From Adiantum capillus-veneris (taxonomy: Eukaryota; Streptophyta; Polypodiopsida; Polypodiales; Pteridaceae), in the NCBI GenBank assembly GCA_014529385.2, contig CM043958.1:121924817-121988816 (forward strand): a stretch of DNA of 64,000 nucleotides. Direction: 5' to 3'. A program made the position numbers and the translations under genes. This document shows, piece by piece, positions 54,840 to 64,000 of this stretch (positions are counted from its first letter, which is position 1; every line of letters begins with the position of its first letter). A model generated the notes under the pieces. It saw only the letters and a list, made by a program, of their open reading frames with translations. It searched no databases and had not been told where the DNA came from.

Positions 54840-55735
54840 GAAGGTGTATGGTGATAAATACCTGCAGTTAGCTAGGGCAACCAGGAAGAGGTCTTGAATG
54901 TCTTAAACGCTGTTCGAGTTATTAAAATAAACAGGAAGACTCTAGTAGGTATATGGCTTGTCTGCTCAGATGCTTCTCGTTAGTGTTGTACTTGGTGGTG
55001 ATGGAATTGTAAAGTTATCCTTCGCTGGGCTACACCACCTCTTGCAGTTAATGTCTATTATGTATCTACTAATCCTTTCTCGAGATTATTTCTTGTTCAC
55101 ACCTTGGAGCTTCTGACTTTTAGCTGAATTTTTATGAGCATGGTACTTCTACTTTGTTGAGTTATAATACGCTTGAAAGTTTACAACAGTAGCAAGAATG
55201 GATGTCTTATCGCTCACCCAATAGATGCTTACACTCATATACCTGTTTTCCTAAATTTTTAGCTAAGTTTGAGAGGGTTCACAGGCTAGATCGTATTGCT
55301 GTCATTTGTCTTCTGTGTACCATTTTCCCTTCGTCCAGTACGTTATTATTTATCAGCAGTGATTCTTGTTATCATGTAAGCAGTAATCTCAAAATAGTGT
55401 ATTAAGCAAGTCTACATTGTTCCAGGATGAAGCTCAGTTGAGTCCAAAATCCTCATGGCAATTTTAGGAAGTGAAATTAGAAGTATATCAACAATGAAGT
55501 CAGTATAGGAGTCCAAAATACGTATGGCCATTTTAGATAGCGAAAAAAGAAGCATCACAACAATTAATTTTATCTTGGTTATTAGCTGTCATTTGAAAAC
55601 AGTGAAATGTAAAGCTTAACAACGATCTCTGAAAATAGATGATTATCTTACTTAAAAATGCTTTGAAATAGTACTATACAAGGTGACATAAGTATATACC
55701 TTGAACAGTGTGTCGTGTCTAGCTTATACACCGGC
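54840..55735. other. Region downstream of the snoRNA cluster, possible further small RNAs
   Basis: No protein-coding signal. A GGTGGTG...CACCACC stem (54994-55039) followed by an ACA about 70 bases later is weakly H/ACA-like. A short direct repeat (GTCCAAAATCCTCATGGCAATTTTAG at about 55442 and a variant at about 55511) is also present. It may be the 3' part of the snoRNA precursor. Confidence 0.3.
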
Positions 55736-55737
55736 AA

Positions 55738-56332
55738 TCTATGGCCTTAGGCACCTATGATCTCATTACAGTAGAGGACTACCTCTGGCCTTAGAGTTAG
55801 AGGGTGGTGTAGTGACAACATAAGCACCTATGATCTCTCATTACGGTTGAGGACAACCTATGGCCCTAGGGTTAGATGGTGGTGTAGGTGTCAACATAAG
55901 AGCTTTAAAAGAGCATTTATGACATTCAAGGGTACCTAAATGTGCACCACGGTAGCCATATGGTCCTACTCCCATAAGATCTTTCATTGGATTAGGGAAT
56001 TTATGGCCTTCGAACTTATATGTTGACACCTTATGGCCCTCGAGCAATAAGATCTCTTTAAAATAAAGGGCTACGAGCCTAGGCCCGAAGGGTCGCACAA
56101 GTGTCAATGTTAAATGTCCCAAAAGCATTTAGGTCATTCAAGGGCACCTACATGGACTTTGAAGGCAACCATATGGCCCTTAGATTTTTTTAATATAATT
56201 ATAATAGAGGGCAATGTATTTCCCTTGAACTGTTGCCAACCTATGGACGAAGGGCCATACAATCGCTTTGGAACAGAGGGCAACTTATGGAACTACGGTT
56301 AGAGGGTGGCCTAAGTGTTAATGTAAAAGCTA
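55738..56332. repeat. Diverged tandem/inverted repeat block
   Basis: The phrase GGCACCTATGATCTC.CATTAC followed by GAGGAC.ACCT.TGGCC and GGTTAGA.GGTGGTGTAG occurs at about 55749-55826 and 55826-55906. Later, GCATTTATGACATTCAAGGG and GCATTTAGGTCATTCAAGGG occur at about 55914 and 56128. A decayed third end is at 56280-56330. Units are roughly 80 and 215 bp. Non-coding. Confidence 0.65.
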
Positions 56333-56339
56333 GACACAT

Positions 56340-57540
56340 GTTTTTGATCAACTCTAGTTACAACCCTCGGAGGTGACCTTAGATAGTAGTTAAATTTGTT
56401 ATCTTCCACAATAAACGCTTAGTGAAAAAATTAAGATAGTTCTTTGTTGCTATATACTCACGACTTATAGTTGAAAAATGTGATCGTGCGCAAGAAAGCT
56501 TAGTTTGCAGTTTTTATATAACCATTATATTAGGTCCTCAATCTCGGAAACATGGTGTCTCTCAAGACACTTAATTGCATACGCGAAAAGTTAGTTTAGG
56601 AAATGAAAAGATATATGAAGGTTGAAAGTCAAAAGATATATAAACATGGAAAGTGGAAGAATCCAGTGTTAATTTCTCTTGTTATTGCTTCAACGTTTTC
56701 TTTTCTTTAAACCATCCTCTATCCTTACTCACTCACTCACTGTTGTATCTGTCCTTAGCTAATGCCACCATTCAATATAATGTATTCTAGATGGTATTAT
56801 CTCTATAACAAATCGAAACTCACTATCATTGAAACTATGAAGTGTCGAAAAGACAGGAAATGACAGGAAAAAAAAAGTATAAAAGAGGTGAGTATAGATC
56901 CAAATCACCTCTTTTCTTCATTTGGCAAATCTCTGAACTCACAGTATGTGATTATATTAATAAAGAGACAACCCAACACTTGCACTATGCGCCAATCAAG
57001 CGGTGGCAAAACAAGAATTGTGATCTTGGCTTTTAGAAGAAGCTACAAAACTTATAGACGCAGAAACATAAGTTCGGCAAGGGGGGTGACACCCTGGTTG
57101 GTAGTCTCCCACCCCAGTCCACCATGTCCCCAAAGCTCTACTATATAGAGCACCAACAGACCTCCACTATTGTCGTTACATCGCTGAATGATATTGGGGA
57201 GCATCAATAGTCTTTGAAGCCAAAGTCTCCATCGGCCAGCACCAAATGACAAAACAGCACGAACTCCCCTGCTTTCACGAAGCCATGACCAATGGACAAA
57301 TGTCAAACTCAGTACACTTACACCAACCATAAAACCCTTTGCACAAAGCTCTACAACTACGATTCCACAACCTTTGCCAAGTCAAACACCAAGACATGCA
57401 GAGCCCAAATCACCTCTTGATATATGCGTGTGAAAGGAACTTTGAGTTTTGATACTTATAGTTAACCTCAGCTTCATTTACATTTTTTGAAATTGGGAGG
57501 CCCTATCTCGTTGTGCATGCAAGGCATAGTGTGCTACTCA
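56340..57540. other. Non-coding spacer, nothing recognised
   Basis: AT-rich sequence with isolated short open frames (such as 57052-57330, minus) that resemble no family I know. No RNA or repeat signal was seen. Confidence 0.4.
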
Positions 57541-57715
57541 TTGGCACATACGCACAACTTTAAATGAATTCCATAAGCTCCTTCCACACCACACCACACC
57601 ACACCATGAAAATCCAGGACTGCACTTGCGACTCATTGGTACATACGCAATAAGATCCTTCCACACCACACCACACCACCATGAAAAACTAGGACCGCAC
57701 TTGCGCCTTGCCGGA
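57530..57715. repeat. Tandem duplication with CACAC pentamers
   Basis: Two units (about 57537-57630 and 57631-57712) share ACTCATTGG.ACATACGCA, CTCCTTCCACACCACACCAC, CATGAAAA.CAGGAC and GCACTTGCG. Each contains a short (ACACC)n run of different length. Recent duplication of about 90 bp. Confidence 0.82.
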
Positions 57716-57769
57716 TTGTGTTGTATTCCTTACCCTTGGGGTAGAGAGCAGTGCTTGAAAAAAGCTTTT

Positions 57770-57965
57770 TTACCAAAAACTTGGTAAACTTGCATATGTG
57801 AAGCAAGAGAGGTAAATTGAGAAAATTTGAAGGTTTTTACACCAAATTACAATAACTTTTTCAAAATTTTGTACGTTTTCTCACGTTTCAAGTATAAAAT
57901 TTAGAGGTAAATTTTGAAATTTGTATGTGGGATTATACAATACCTACGTTTTTTTTCAAGCGTTG
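57770..57965. repeat. Dispersed copy of the 200-bp repeat
   Basis: Shares ACCAAAAACTTGGTAAAC, AATTTGAAGGTTTT, AATTTAGAGGTAAATTTTG and CCTACGTTTTTTTTCAAGC with the array at 38430-38822. It ends at a (GA)n tract (57969-58013). Confidence 0.65.

Positions 57966-57968
<3 letters not shown>

Positions 57969-58013
<45 letters not shown>
57969..58013. repeat. (GA)n microsatellite
   Basis: About 22 GA units. Confidence 0.95.
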
Positions 58014-58016
<3 letters not shown>

Positions 58017-58026
58017 GTTAATTTAT

Positions 58027-58090
58027 GCTCCATGTACTTCTAGGCACGTATAGCATTGCGACAGCATGGGTGCCTAAAAGTACATGGGGC
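58027..58090. other. 21-bp stem hairpin
   Basis: GCTCCATGTACTTCTAGGCAC (58027-58047) pairs with GTGCCTAAAAGTACATGGGGC (58070-58090), with about 19 of 21 positions complementary, around a 22-nt loop. It could be a small foldback remnant or a short miRNA-like hairpin; the sequence alone cannot tell. Confidence 0.55.
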
Positions 58091-58099
58091 ATGGGGCAG

Positions 58100-59105
58100 A
58101 AGGTGTCTTACATTATGTTTACTCTATTGTATGTGCATTGCTAGGACTATAGAACCCAACAACTAATTGGGAGAGAGAAAATCTGTATCAACTCTTCTCT
58201 CATTTGTTTCTCTTTTGATCGTAGGCACATACTTCGTCTGACCATGATCATAGTCTCCTTCGCCCATACACCTATGCCTAAAGGTTGTTACTCATGTCTC
58301 TATGTACATAACAAAAATAAAGAAATGTGAAAAGTCACTATGCTGCGCAATCCAGAATTTGATTTACGGAAAGCCTCAAAGCATGCATCATGCCTTGACG
58401 AGAATAGATAAGTGAGTTTTCATTTCACTTTACACTCAGTTAAATAAGAGAAACTATATCTGCATTAGTTGTATTCGAAAACGATGCATGATTAGTGGAC
58501 TTCCTATGTCTTACATAATATTTCTTTTTGGCAATTTGTTTTGGGCATTTGCACCACTGAAAATTCTTAAATGATGAAGCACTTGAAGATCTATTTATAT
58601 CGTGACCACTATGTTTTACATTTTTGTCTTTTTCGGCACGCACAATCACAAAAATTAGTTAATTTGAAAAATCTTCTAAATGCTCTTTGTTCTAAAATTC
58701 CCAATTTAACAGTTTTGGTAACCATAACAAAGAATGGTCTATCAAAATCAAGTAACATATCTATATTAGTTAAAGTACTCTCTAATGCATTGAATGAGCT
58801 TTTTTGTAGATGAATCTGTACATACTAGTATGTGACCCAAGCGTTGTCGCAGCCAAAGAAATATTGCTTGTATTGTTGTAGGTCTATCTTCTCTTTTAAT
58901 TGAAACACTATCAATACACTTTTCTTACATGTATATTCTATTGCATTTCTAAAGGTTATGAATTACACAACCTCTTGAAGATTCTAGCAAACATAAATAT
59001 ATGTAAGATGCAGTATTCGTTGATACCAAGTCTGGGAGTTTTTCATAGACATTGTTTTTCATGAGGCGTTAGCCCTTGTTTAACAAACTTAGGAGTACTA
59101 TACTT
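58100..59105. other. Non-coding spacer, nothing recognised
   Basis: AT-rich DNA without recognised genes or repeats. A short frame at 58571-58813 has no known domain. Confidence 0.45.
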
Positions 59106-59107
59106 CT

Positions 59108-59109
<2 letters not shown>

Positions 59110-59174
<65 letters not shown>
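59110..59174. repeat. (GT)n(GA)n compound microsatellite
   Basis: About 14 GT units followed by about 18 GA units. Confidence 0.95.
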
Positions 59175-59175
<1 letters not shown>

Positions 59176-59179
59176 CTTT

Positions 59180-59880
59180 TGGTGTATCGTGGTCGAGGAA
59201 TGCTAGAGTAGGTAAGTTAGCATGGTGTGAAGAGATGAAAGCTGACTAAAATTAATGTAACAATAAAGTTTTTTTTTGAAAATGAAGTGGGTTTTAGAAT
59301 TGATTTCAACAATAGGAACACAATTGGATTCAATGTCTTTACTCCACTCTCTAATTTGCTTTTATCCTTGCGTCTCTCTTATGAGCAAGACATGGTAGAA
59401 GTGTACATCATAACCTCCTATATGGCAAGAAGAAAATCTTTCCCTTGGTCTACCTAGGTTGACAAAGATGCTACTAAGTCGAGAAGTACGAATTGGGTAA
59501 GCGAGTAAGTTTTAAAAGATGAAGGCCATAATTGCTACACTGTGTAATTATAAAACTTTTTGTGTCTAAGTGTTTTTCTTCAACAAAAGACTCAAATAAT
59601 GATTAATATGCAAAATAATGAGCAAAGTTCTCTAATAAAAGTAAAGACCAACGAAAGAATGTAGCTCATGCAATGTTTTGGATTTAAGCCATAATTGGAT
59701 GATTTCAATTTTCTTTGGGTCGATATGAATTCCCTTTCTCGATATGATGTGGAATTCAAACACAAGTGGTTTTGTGAAAGTAGGCGAACACTAAAATATC
59801 ATAAAAGAGGACAATGATGAAATCTTGATAATGGTCAATAAAAACCTTTGGTTCATTGGAAGTGAGATGGTAAACGCTCA
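59180..59880. other. Non-coding spacer, nothing recognised
   Basis: AT-rich sequence up to the C-rich start of the LINE. No signal recognised. Confidence 0.5.
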
Positions 59881-60276
59881 CTGTTGTTGTTTCGCTTGCC
59901 AGTGTTGAGTCCCCCCCTCCCTCCCCTCCCCCCAATCCGTGTGCACGTTGCCCCCTCCCTCCCCTCGTACCTTTGCTTTGCCATCCCTTGCTGATTCGCG
60001 TGTGTCCCTGTCTGTTGTCCGTTGTCACCAGAGCGCAGCTTCTACCCAAAGCGCTTCACCTCAACTTGTCAGCCCCGCCTCAATCCACCAATCCCGCCTC
60101 CCAATCTAGCCTGCCCTAGCTCGCCAATCCCGTCTCCCATCAGTCTCGTCCTAGCCCGTCAATCTCGCCATTCGTCTCAGCTTGCCAGTCTCGCCTCCCA
60201 ATCCCACTAGCCCAACCTTGCACTCCACCGCGGTTTTTTGCTTGTCTGAGATCATCGTCTTCCTTGACGTACTCAA

Positions 60277-61561
60277 GTGCAGAAGGCCTCCTCGTCAACG
60301 ACTCTTTGCCCTTTCTTCACAATAGCAAACACAGATGGAGGCTCAAGCTCCCTACATAGGGACTCAACCGAAGTCCACTTGTCGGACCCCGCTGCGCCCA
60401 CCATTCGACTTGCTCTTTCACCGACAGAGCAAGCGAGCCTAGTCGCGGAGGTAGAGCGCCTGCAGACGACTTCTGTCATCTGCAAGATTCTCGGCACTCA
60501 ACCTAGTAGAGGAAATCTACGTAATCTTCTCCAGGCACCGCCTTCTTGCAGAGGTGGGCAAGGTCTTGGACGTTCGGATCTTCGGACGAGTCTACTATCA
60601 TATCGAGTTTGAGACCTCCGAGATGGCATCCAAGGTCATCGCCATGAGTCCCTTGACCATCCGAGCAGTTCGAGCCCACTTTCGACAGCGGAGACATGGT
60701 TTTGACTCTGCTTTAGATGTTCTGATAGAGGAAGTGGACATCTCCATCTCTGTCTGCTTTCTTGGTTTGCGGAGGGAGTACCTACCACTTTTGTCGAGGA
60801 TAGGCTCATCGATTGGGACTGTCCTGGAGACACCTCACCTTGGCAGCCTCAGTAGTTGCCATGGCGGCCTGCATTCCCTTATAAGCATGTACAAAAACCA
60901 GACAGTATCGCATGTTCCTTGATCTTTAATTGGGGTAACAACACCATGCTTTCTTCAATCAACAGATGCACGGAGTTTCTTGGTATCGCAGACAGAGCTG
61001 TATTCCTGAAGGGGAATAGGGCTGGGGTGGTTTCTGAAGCCAAAATGTCGAGCTTTAAACTCGTTAAGGGTGAGATCTGCGAAGCGGGTCAAGCCCACCA
61101 GACTGAGTGGACTTTTCGACTCAGTGTTGGAGTGACTACGGACACAGGTCCTAGAGTTCTCTCACCACATGGGAGATCTAGGAGTTAGCGACATGCTTCA
61201 GACTCTTTGGCCATTGGCCAAGTTTGTTGTGATCCCTCCAGATGCAGCACGATGTAGACACATTGTGGTTCACTTCTTTGCTGATACGCAGTGTCCACCA
61301 TACTATATACACATTCATGAGGACCCCTTGAGAGAGGAGGTTACTTTACGCACGGCTCGGTTTACTGGGCTTGGGCGAGACTCTTTGCAATCACACCTAT
61401 CTAGAGGATGCTCGGAGGTGGATTACTCCCCATCCAAGCCAGCTTCGAAGATAGCACGTTTAGCTGCTGCGGCAACATTTGTTCTCTCGCTCGCCATGAG
61501 GATAGTCTCAGGGATTGGGTGGGTCCCAGTTTCAGCGCTAAAGGGGCATACTGCGTCATGA
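60277..61561 (+). pseudogene. LINE ORF1-like region
   Basis: Open pieces at 60277-60612, 60554-60922, 60856-61188 and 61169-61561. They include RVYYHIEFETSEMASKVIAM, SPLTIRAVRAHFRQRRHGFD and ISVCFLGLRREYLPLLSRIG, a DUF4283-like pattern seen at the N-terminus of plant LINE ORF1 (RNA-binding). No zinc knuckle was seen. The pieces overlap in different frames, showing at least three frameshifts. The link of the later pieces (61169-61561) to ORF1 is inferred from position. Confidence 0.55.
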
Positions 61562-62290
61562 GCTTCAGCGATGCCTTGTGGGAGGAGAGATTGACCTCCT
61601 TATGCTACAGGAGCATCATCTGTGTGAGAGCCGCATTAGACGTTGTGGTCAGCTTTTGCGTGGTCAGTTCCTTTTGGACTTGGAGGCATCCAGGGTGGAG
61701 TATGTATGACTATTGCAGTCTCTTTGTAGCAGGCCATTGTGGGTAGAGGGATTATTGTGCTAGGCACTGCTTAGTGGATCACTATATGCAGGTTCAGGGT
61801 TGCCTTGTGGGCTTCCTGAACATCTATGCACCCAATGTGGTGAGTGCACGAGCAGAGTTTTGGTCACAGATTGGTGAGTCTCTGTCGTAGGTAGAGCAGT
61901 GGTGCATAGGGGGTGACTTCAACATGTTGAAGGACCCCTATGTGATAGGATTGGTGGTAGCCATGCTATTGTGCATAGAGTTGGAGTTGGCAGCTTGGGA
62001 GAGGTTTTGTATGACCCTGAAGGTTTTCGGATGTGTGGTAGCATTGTGAGGCCCCCAAACAGCTTGGCCTTCTCTCATTCGGCGGACCGCATAGTGGGAG
62101 GAGTGAATCTATCGCGGATAGATCGCTTCTACACTAGTGACCACTTCTGTGACTTGGGTGGGACAATTGGCATTCTAGCAGGGACTTCCTTCTCGGACCA
62201 TGCACCAGTGATCCTCAGTGATAGATATGCAGAGGAGGGGGAGCACAATACTTCGCATCCCTGAGAGGGTCTTGCTTGACTCTACACTCA
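61562..62290 (+). pseudogene. LINE endonuclease domain
   Basis: Motifs appear in the correct order for an exonuclease-endonuclease-phosphatase domain: NIYAPN near 61820-61836, GGDFNMLKD at about 61909-61935, a RIDRFYTSD phrase (62119-62145) and SDHAPV (62193-62210). The enzyme nicks target DNA to prime reverse transcription. Frames change several times, so it is broken. It lies directly upstream of RT. Confidence 0.75.
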
Positions 62291-62299
62291 AAGAGTGAG

Positions 62300-63666
62300 T
62301 GGAGGCTCTTTAGATAGAGAGCTTAGACATGTAGGATTCTCCTGCTGACAGAGTGGCCTCAGGACTTGCTCAGCGTAGTCGATTCTTTCTTCAGGAGTTA
62401 TTGGCTTGCCGAGCTGCAGCGAGAGAGGAGGAGCAGCGTCTCTGACGGGGCGTTGCTTCCTTACAGAGGATGCAAGAGCAGCATCCAGACAGTCCTTGGT
62501 TGGAGGAGCATTTACTGTAGGCTCGCCAGGAGCTTGTTAGTACAGAGGAGTGGCATCATGAGTTTGCTTTCCATCGACAGGCATCTCAGTGGACGCAGGT
62601 GGGTGACAGAGTCACTAGTGCTTTCTTTGAGGCACTGGGACCTCGGCATACAAATGCCAAGGTCAGTTAGTTGAGGAGGCCCGATGGGTCAGTTGCTTCT
62701 GAGCCAGAGGACATGCGTGCAATTCTTACTGACTTTTATCGTGAGTTATTGTCAGCAGAGCCTCAGTTAGAGCATCATGATGCATGCAGAGAGCAGGTGT
62801 GGGCATAGATGCCTTGTCTTGTGATAGAGGAGATGCGCCAGAGGCTTGAGCTGCCACTTCAGCTTGAGGAGTTGCACACGGCTCTTAGTGCACTCCCCCG
62901 TGGTAGCTGTTTAGGTGAGGATGGCTTGACTCCCAACTTTTTCTTGGAGTATTGGGACTTGCTTGGCCCAAATCTCTGTAGGGCTTTTCAGTACATCTTA
63001 CACACAGGAGAGATGCCTGACAGCATGAGTGAGGGCTTGATCTACCTCATTTCCAAGAAGGGTGGCTCCTTGGATGAGATTCGACAATGGCGCCCCATCA
63101 CCATCCTCAACTCAGTCTACAAAACTCTTGCCAAGGCTCTGAGTTTGAGGATTCAGCCACTTCTAGAGACCCTTATACATGAGACTAAAATAGGTTTTGT
63201 CAAGGAGCGTAGTATCCTTGACAATATTTTTACTTTTTGGGAGGCTTCTGCCCTAGCGCGGATCCGTGGTGAGGATCTGGTAATTCTTCTTTTTGATTTT
63301 GAGAAGGCCTACGACAGAGTTGACTGGGACTTTCTAGAGGGCACTTTGTGCAGGATGGGCTTCTCAGATGCTTGGATCAAAGGGGTGTCAGCTTTGTATA
63401 GACGGGCACTTAATCATGTACTTTTGTTAGGAGGTAGAGGTGATCGTTTCATGCTCAAACATTCGGTCAGACAGGGCTGCCCTCTTGCCCCCTTCCTCTT
63501 TTTGTTCTATGCTAAGGCGATGAGCAAGTTTTTGGTTTCGCAGCAGGTTGGTTTACGGGGCTTAGCACTTTCTATTTGGGGAAATGAGCTATTGGACGCT
63601 GAGTTTATCGATGACTCAGCCTTGTACTTGGATGGTCAGGAGGCCAACCTTCACAGGTGGCTCTAG
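62300..63666 (+). CDS. LINE reverse transcriptase (long open frame from 62809)
   Basis: A 285-codon open frame at 62809-63666, preceded by a degraded linker from about 62300. It contains LPRGSCLGEDGLTPNFFLEY, MPDSMSEGLIYLISKKGG, IRQWRPITILNSVYKTLAKA, FVKERSILDNIFTFWEASAL, ILLFDFEKAYDRVDWDFLEG (motif A), HSVRQGCPLAPFLFLFYAKA (motif B) and AEFIDDSALYL (catalytic box at 63604-63615). The box is FIDD where most LINEs have [YF]ADD; both Asp are retained. The frame ends at a TAG in 63664-63666, after which homology continues, so that stop is a mutation. Confidence 0.9.
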
Positions 63667-64000
63667 AGACCTTCTGTTGTGCATCTGGTGCATTGATCAA
63701 CTGGAGAAAGATAATAGCTTTCTCATAGTAGTGCTCTTATGCCCGATTGGATCCAGGTGAGGGTTTCAGGTGGATTCCCCCAGGGATTGCAGTTCGGTAC
63801 TTGGGATGTCAGGTTGGTTTAGACTTGTCTCCCTAGCAGCAGATTGCTCCCCTCCTCCTGTCTATCAGGAGGAAGTTGTTACATTGGAGCTCCGCACGAC
63901 TCTCTCTGGCAGATAGAGTTGTAGTGGCCAACCAGGTGTTGCTGGCTACTGTGTGGTACATCACTTCTTGTTGGATCTTCTCGAGTTCTTGTATTAGCCA

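Larger units (their letters stand above)
59900..64000 (+). mobile_element. L1-type LINE, 5' part to RT (runs off the window)
   Basis: A C-rich presumed 5' untranslated region (59905-60270) with degenerate CCCGCCTCC.AATC repeats is followed by an ORF1-like region, an apurinic-type endonuclease region and an RT with a long open frame. The order ORF1-EN-RT is that of plant L1. Sequence continues past the window edge in the post-RT region (YLGCQVGLD-like and VVVANQVLLATVWY phrases near 63790-63970). It is better preserved than the LINE at 1-1700, but ORF1 and EN have frameshifts. The exact 5' end is uncertain. Confidence 0.88.

Noticed and set aside
57052-57330. 92-codon minus-strand frame rich in Trp and Leu
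   Set aside because: No domain, no context and no repeat relationship; likely a chance frame.

Overview
This window looks like transposon-packed, gene-poor nuclear DNA of a land plant. The support is L1-type LINEs, Ty1/Copia and Ty3/Gypsy elements with plant-style tRNA-iMet primer sites, a plant-style pentatricopeptide (PPR) pseudogene, a polycistron-like C/D snoRNA cluster and very abundant (CT)n/(CA)n microsatellites. A fern or another large-genome plant would fit, but that is only an impression. I recognise no intact protein-coding host gene; the snoRNA cluster at 54.18-54.83 kb is the most gene-like host feature.

Layout. 0-1.7 kb: 3' part of a decayed LINE. 1.7-6.2 kb: non-coding DNA with old tandem repeats. 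6.16-31.67 kb: a compound (CT)n/(CA)n array split by a 24.3-kb Ty3/Gypsy element (6541-30821, minus strand). In its own orientation the Gypsy element reads 5' LTR, PBS, 2.3-kb leader with palindromic repeats, gag with two zinc knuckles, protease, RT, RNase H, integrase with two zinc-binding modules, a second retropepsin with a basic tail, a second palindromic-repeat block, a long accessory gene in the env position, PPT and 3' LTR. The accessory gene is interrupted by a 4.6-kb solo LTR (9773-14373, TSD GTGGT), and its 3' end together with part of the LTR is tandemly duplicated. 31.67-34.18 kb: truncated Copia element. 34.2-38.4 kb: microsatellites, an unrecognised ORF and a PPR pseudogene.

38.4-47.6 kb is a nest of dated layers. 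A tandem-repeat locus holds a solo LTR (38823-47536, TSD ACTCA). That LTR holds a nearly complete Copia element (38951-45703, TSD ACTAT), whose 3' LTR holds a 1593-bp solo LTR (39056-40648, TSD GATAG). 49.27-53.34 kb is a second, internally deleted copy of the same Copia family (TSD CTAAA). It carries a 951-bp solo LTR (TSD GTCCT) and a 306-bp inverted-repeat element. 53.68-53.94 kb is a MITE lying just upstream of the snoRNA cluster. 55-59.8 kb is non-coding with tandem repeats and microsatellites. 59.9-64 kb is a LINE with ORF1, endonuclease and RT, running off the right edge.

Most coding sequence here is therefore mobile-element coding sequence, broken by frameshifts, stops and catalytic substitutions. 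The least conventional items are all in or around the LTR elements: the shared palindromic-repeat blocks ahead of both gag and the accessory gene, the duplicated integrase zinc module, the second protease after integrase, and a short ORF inside two large LTRs of apparently one family. All calls are from reading the sequence; no database search was possible.
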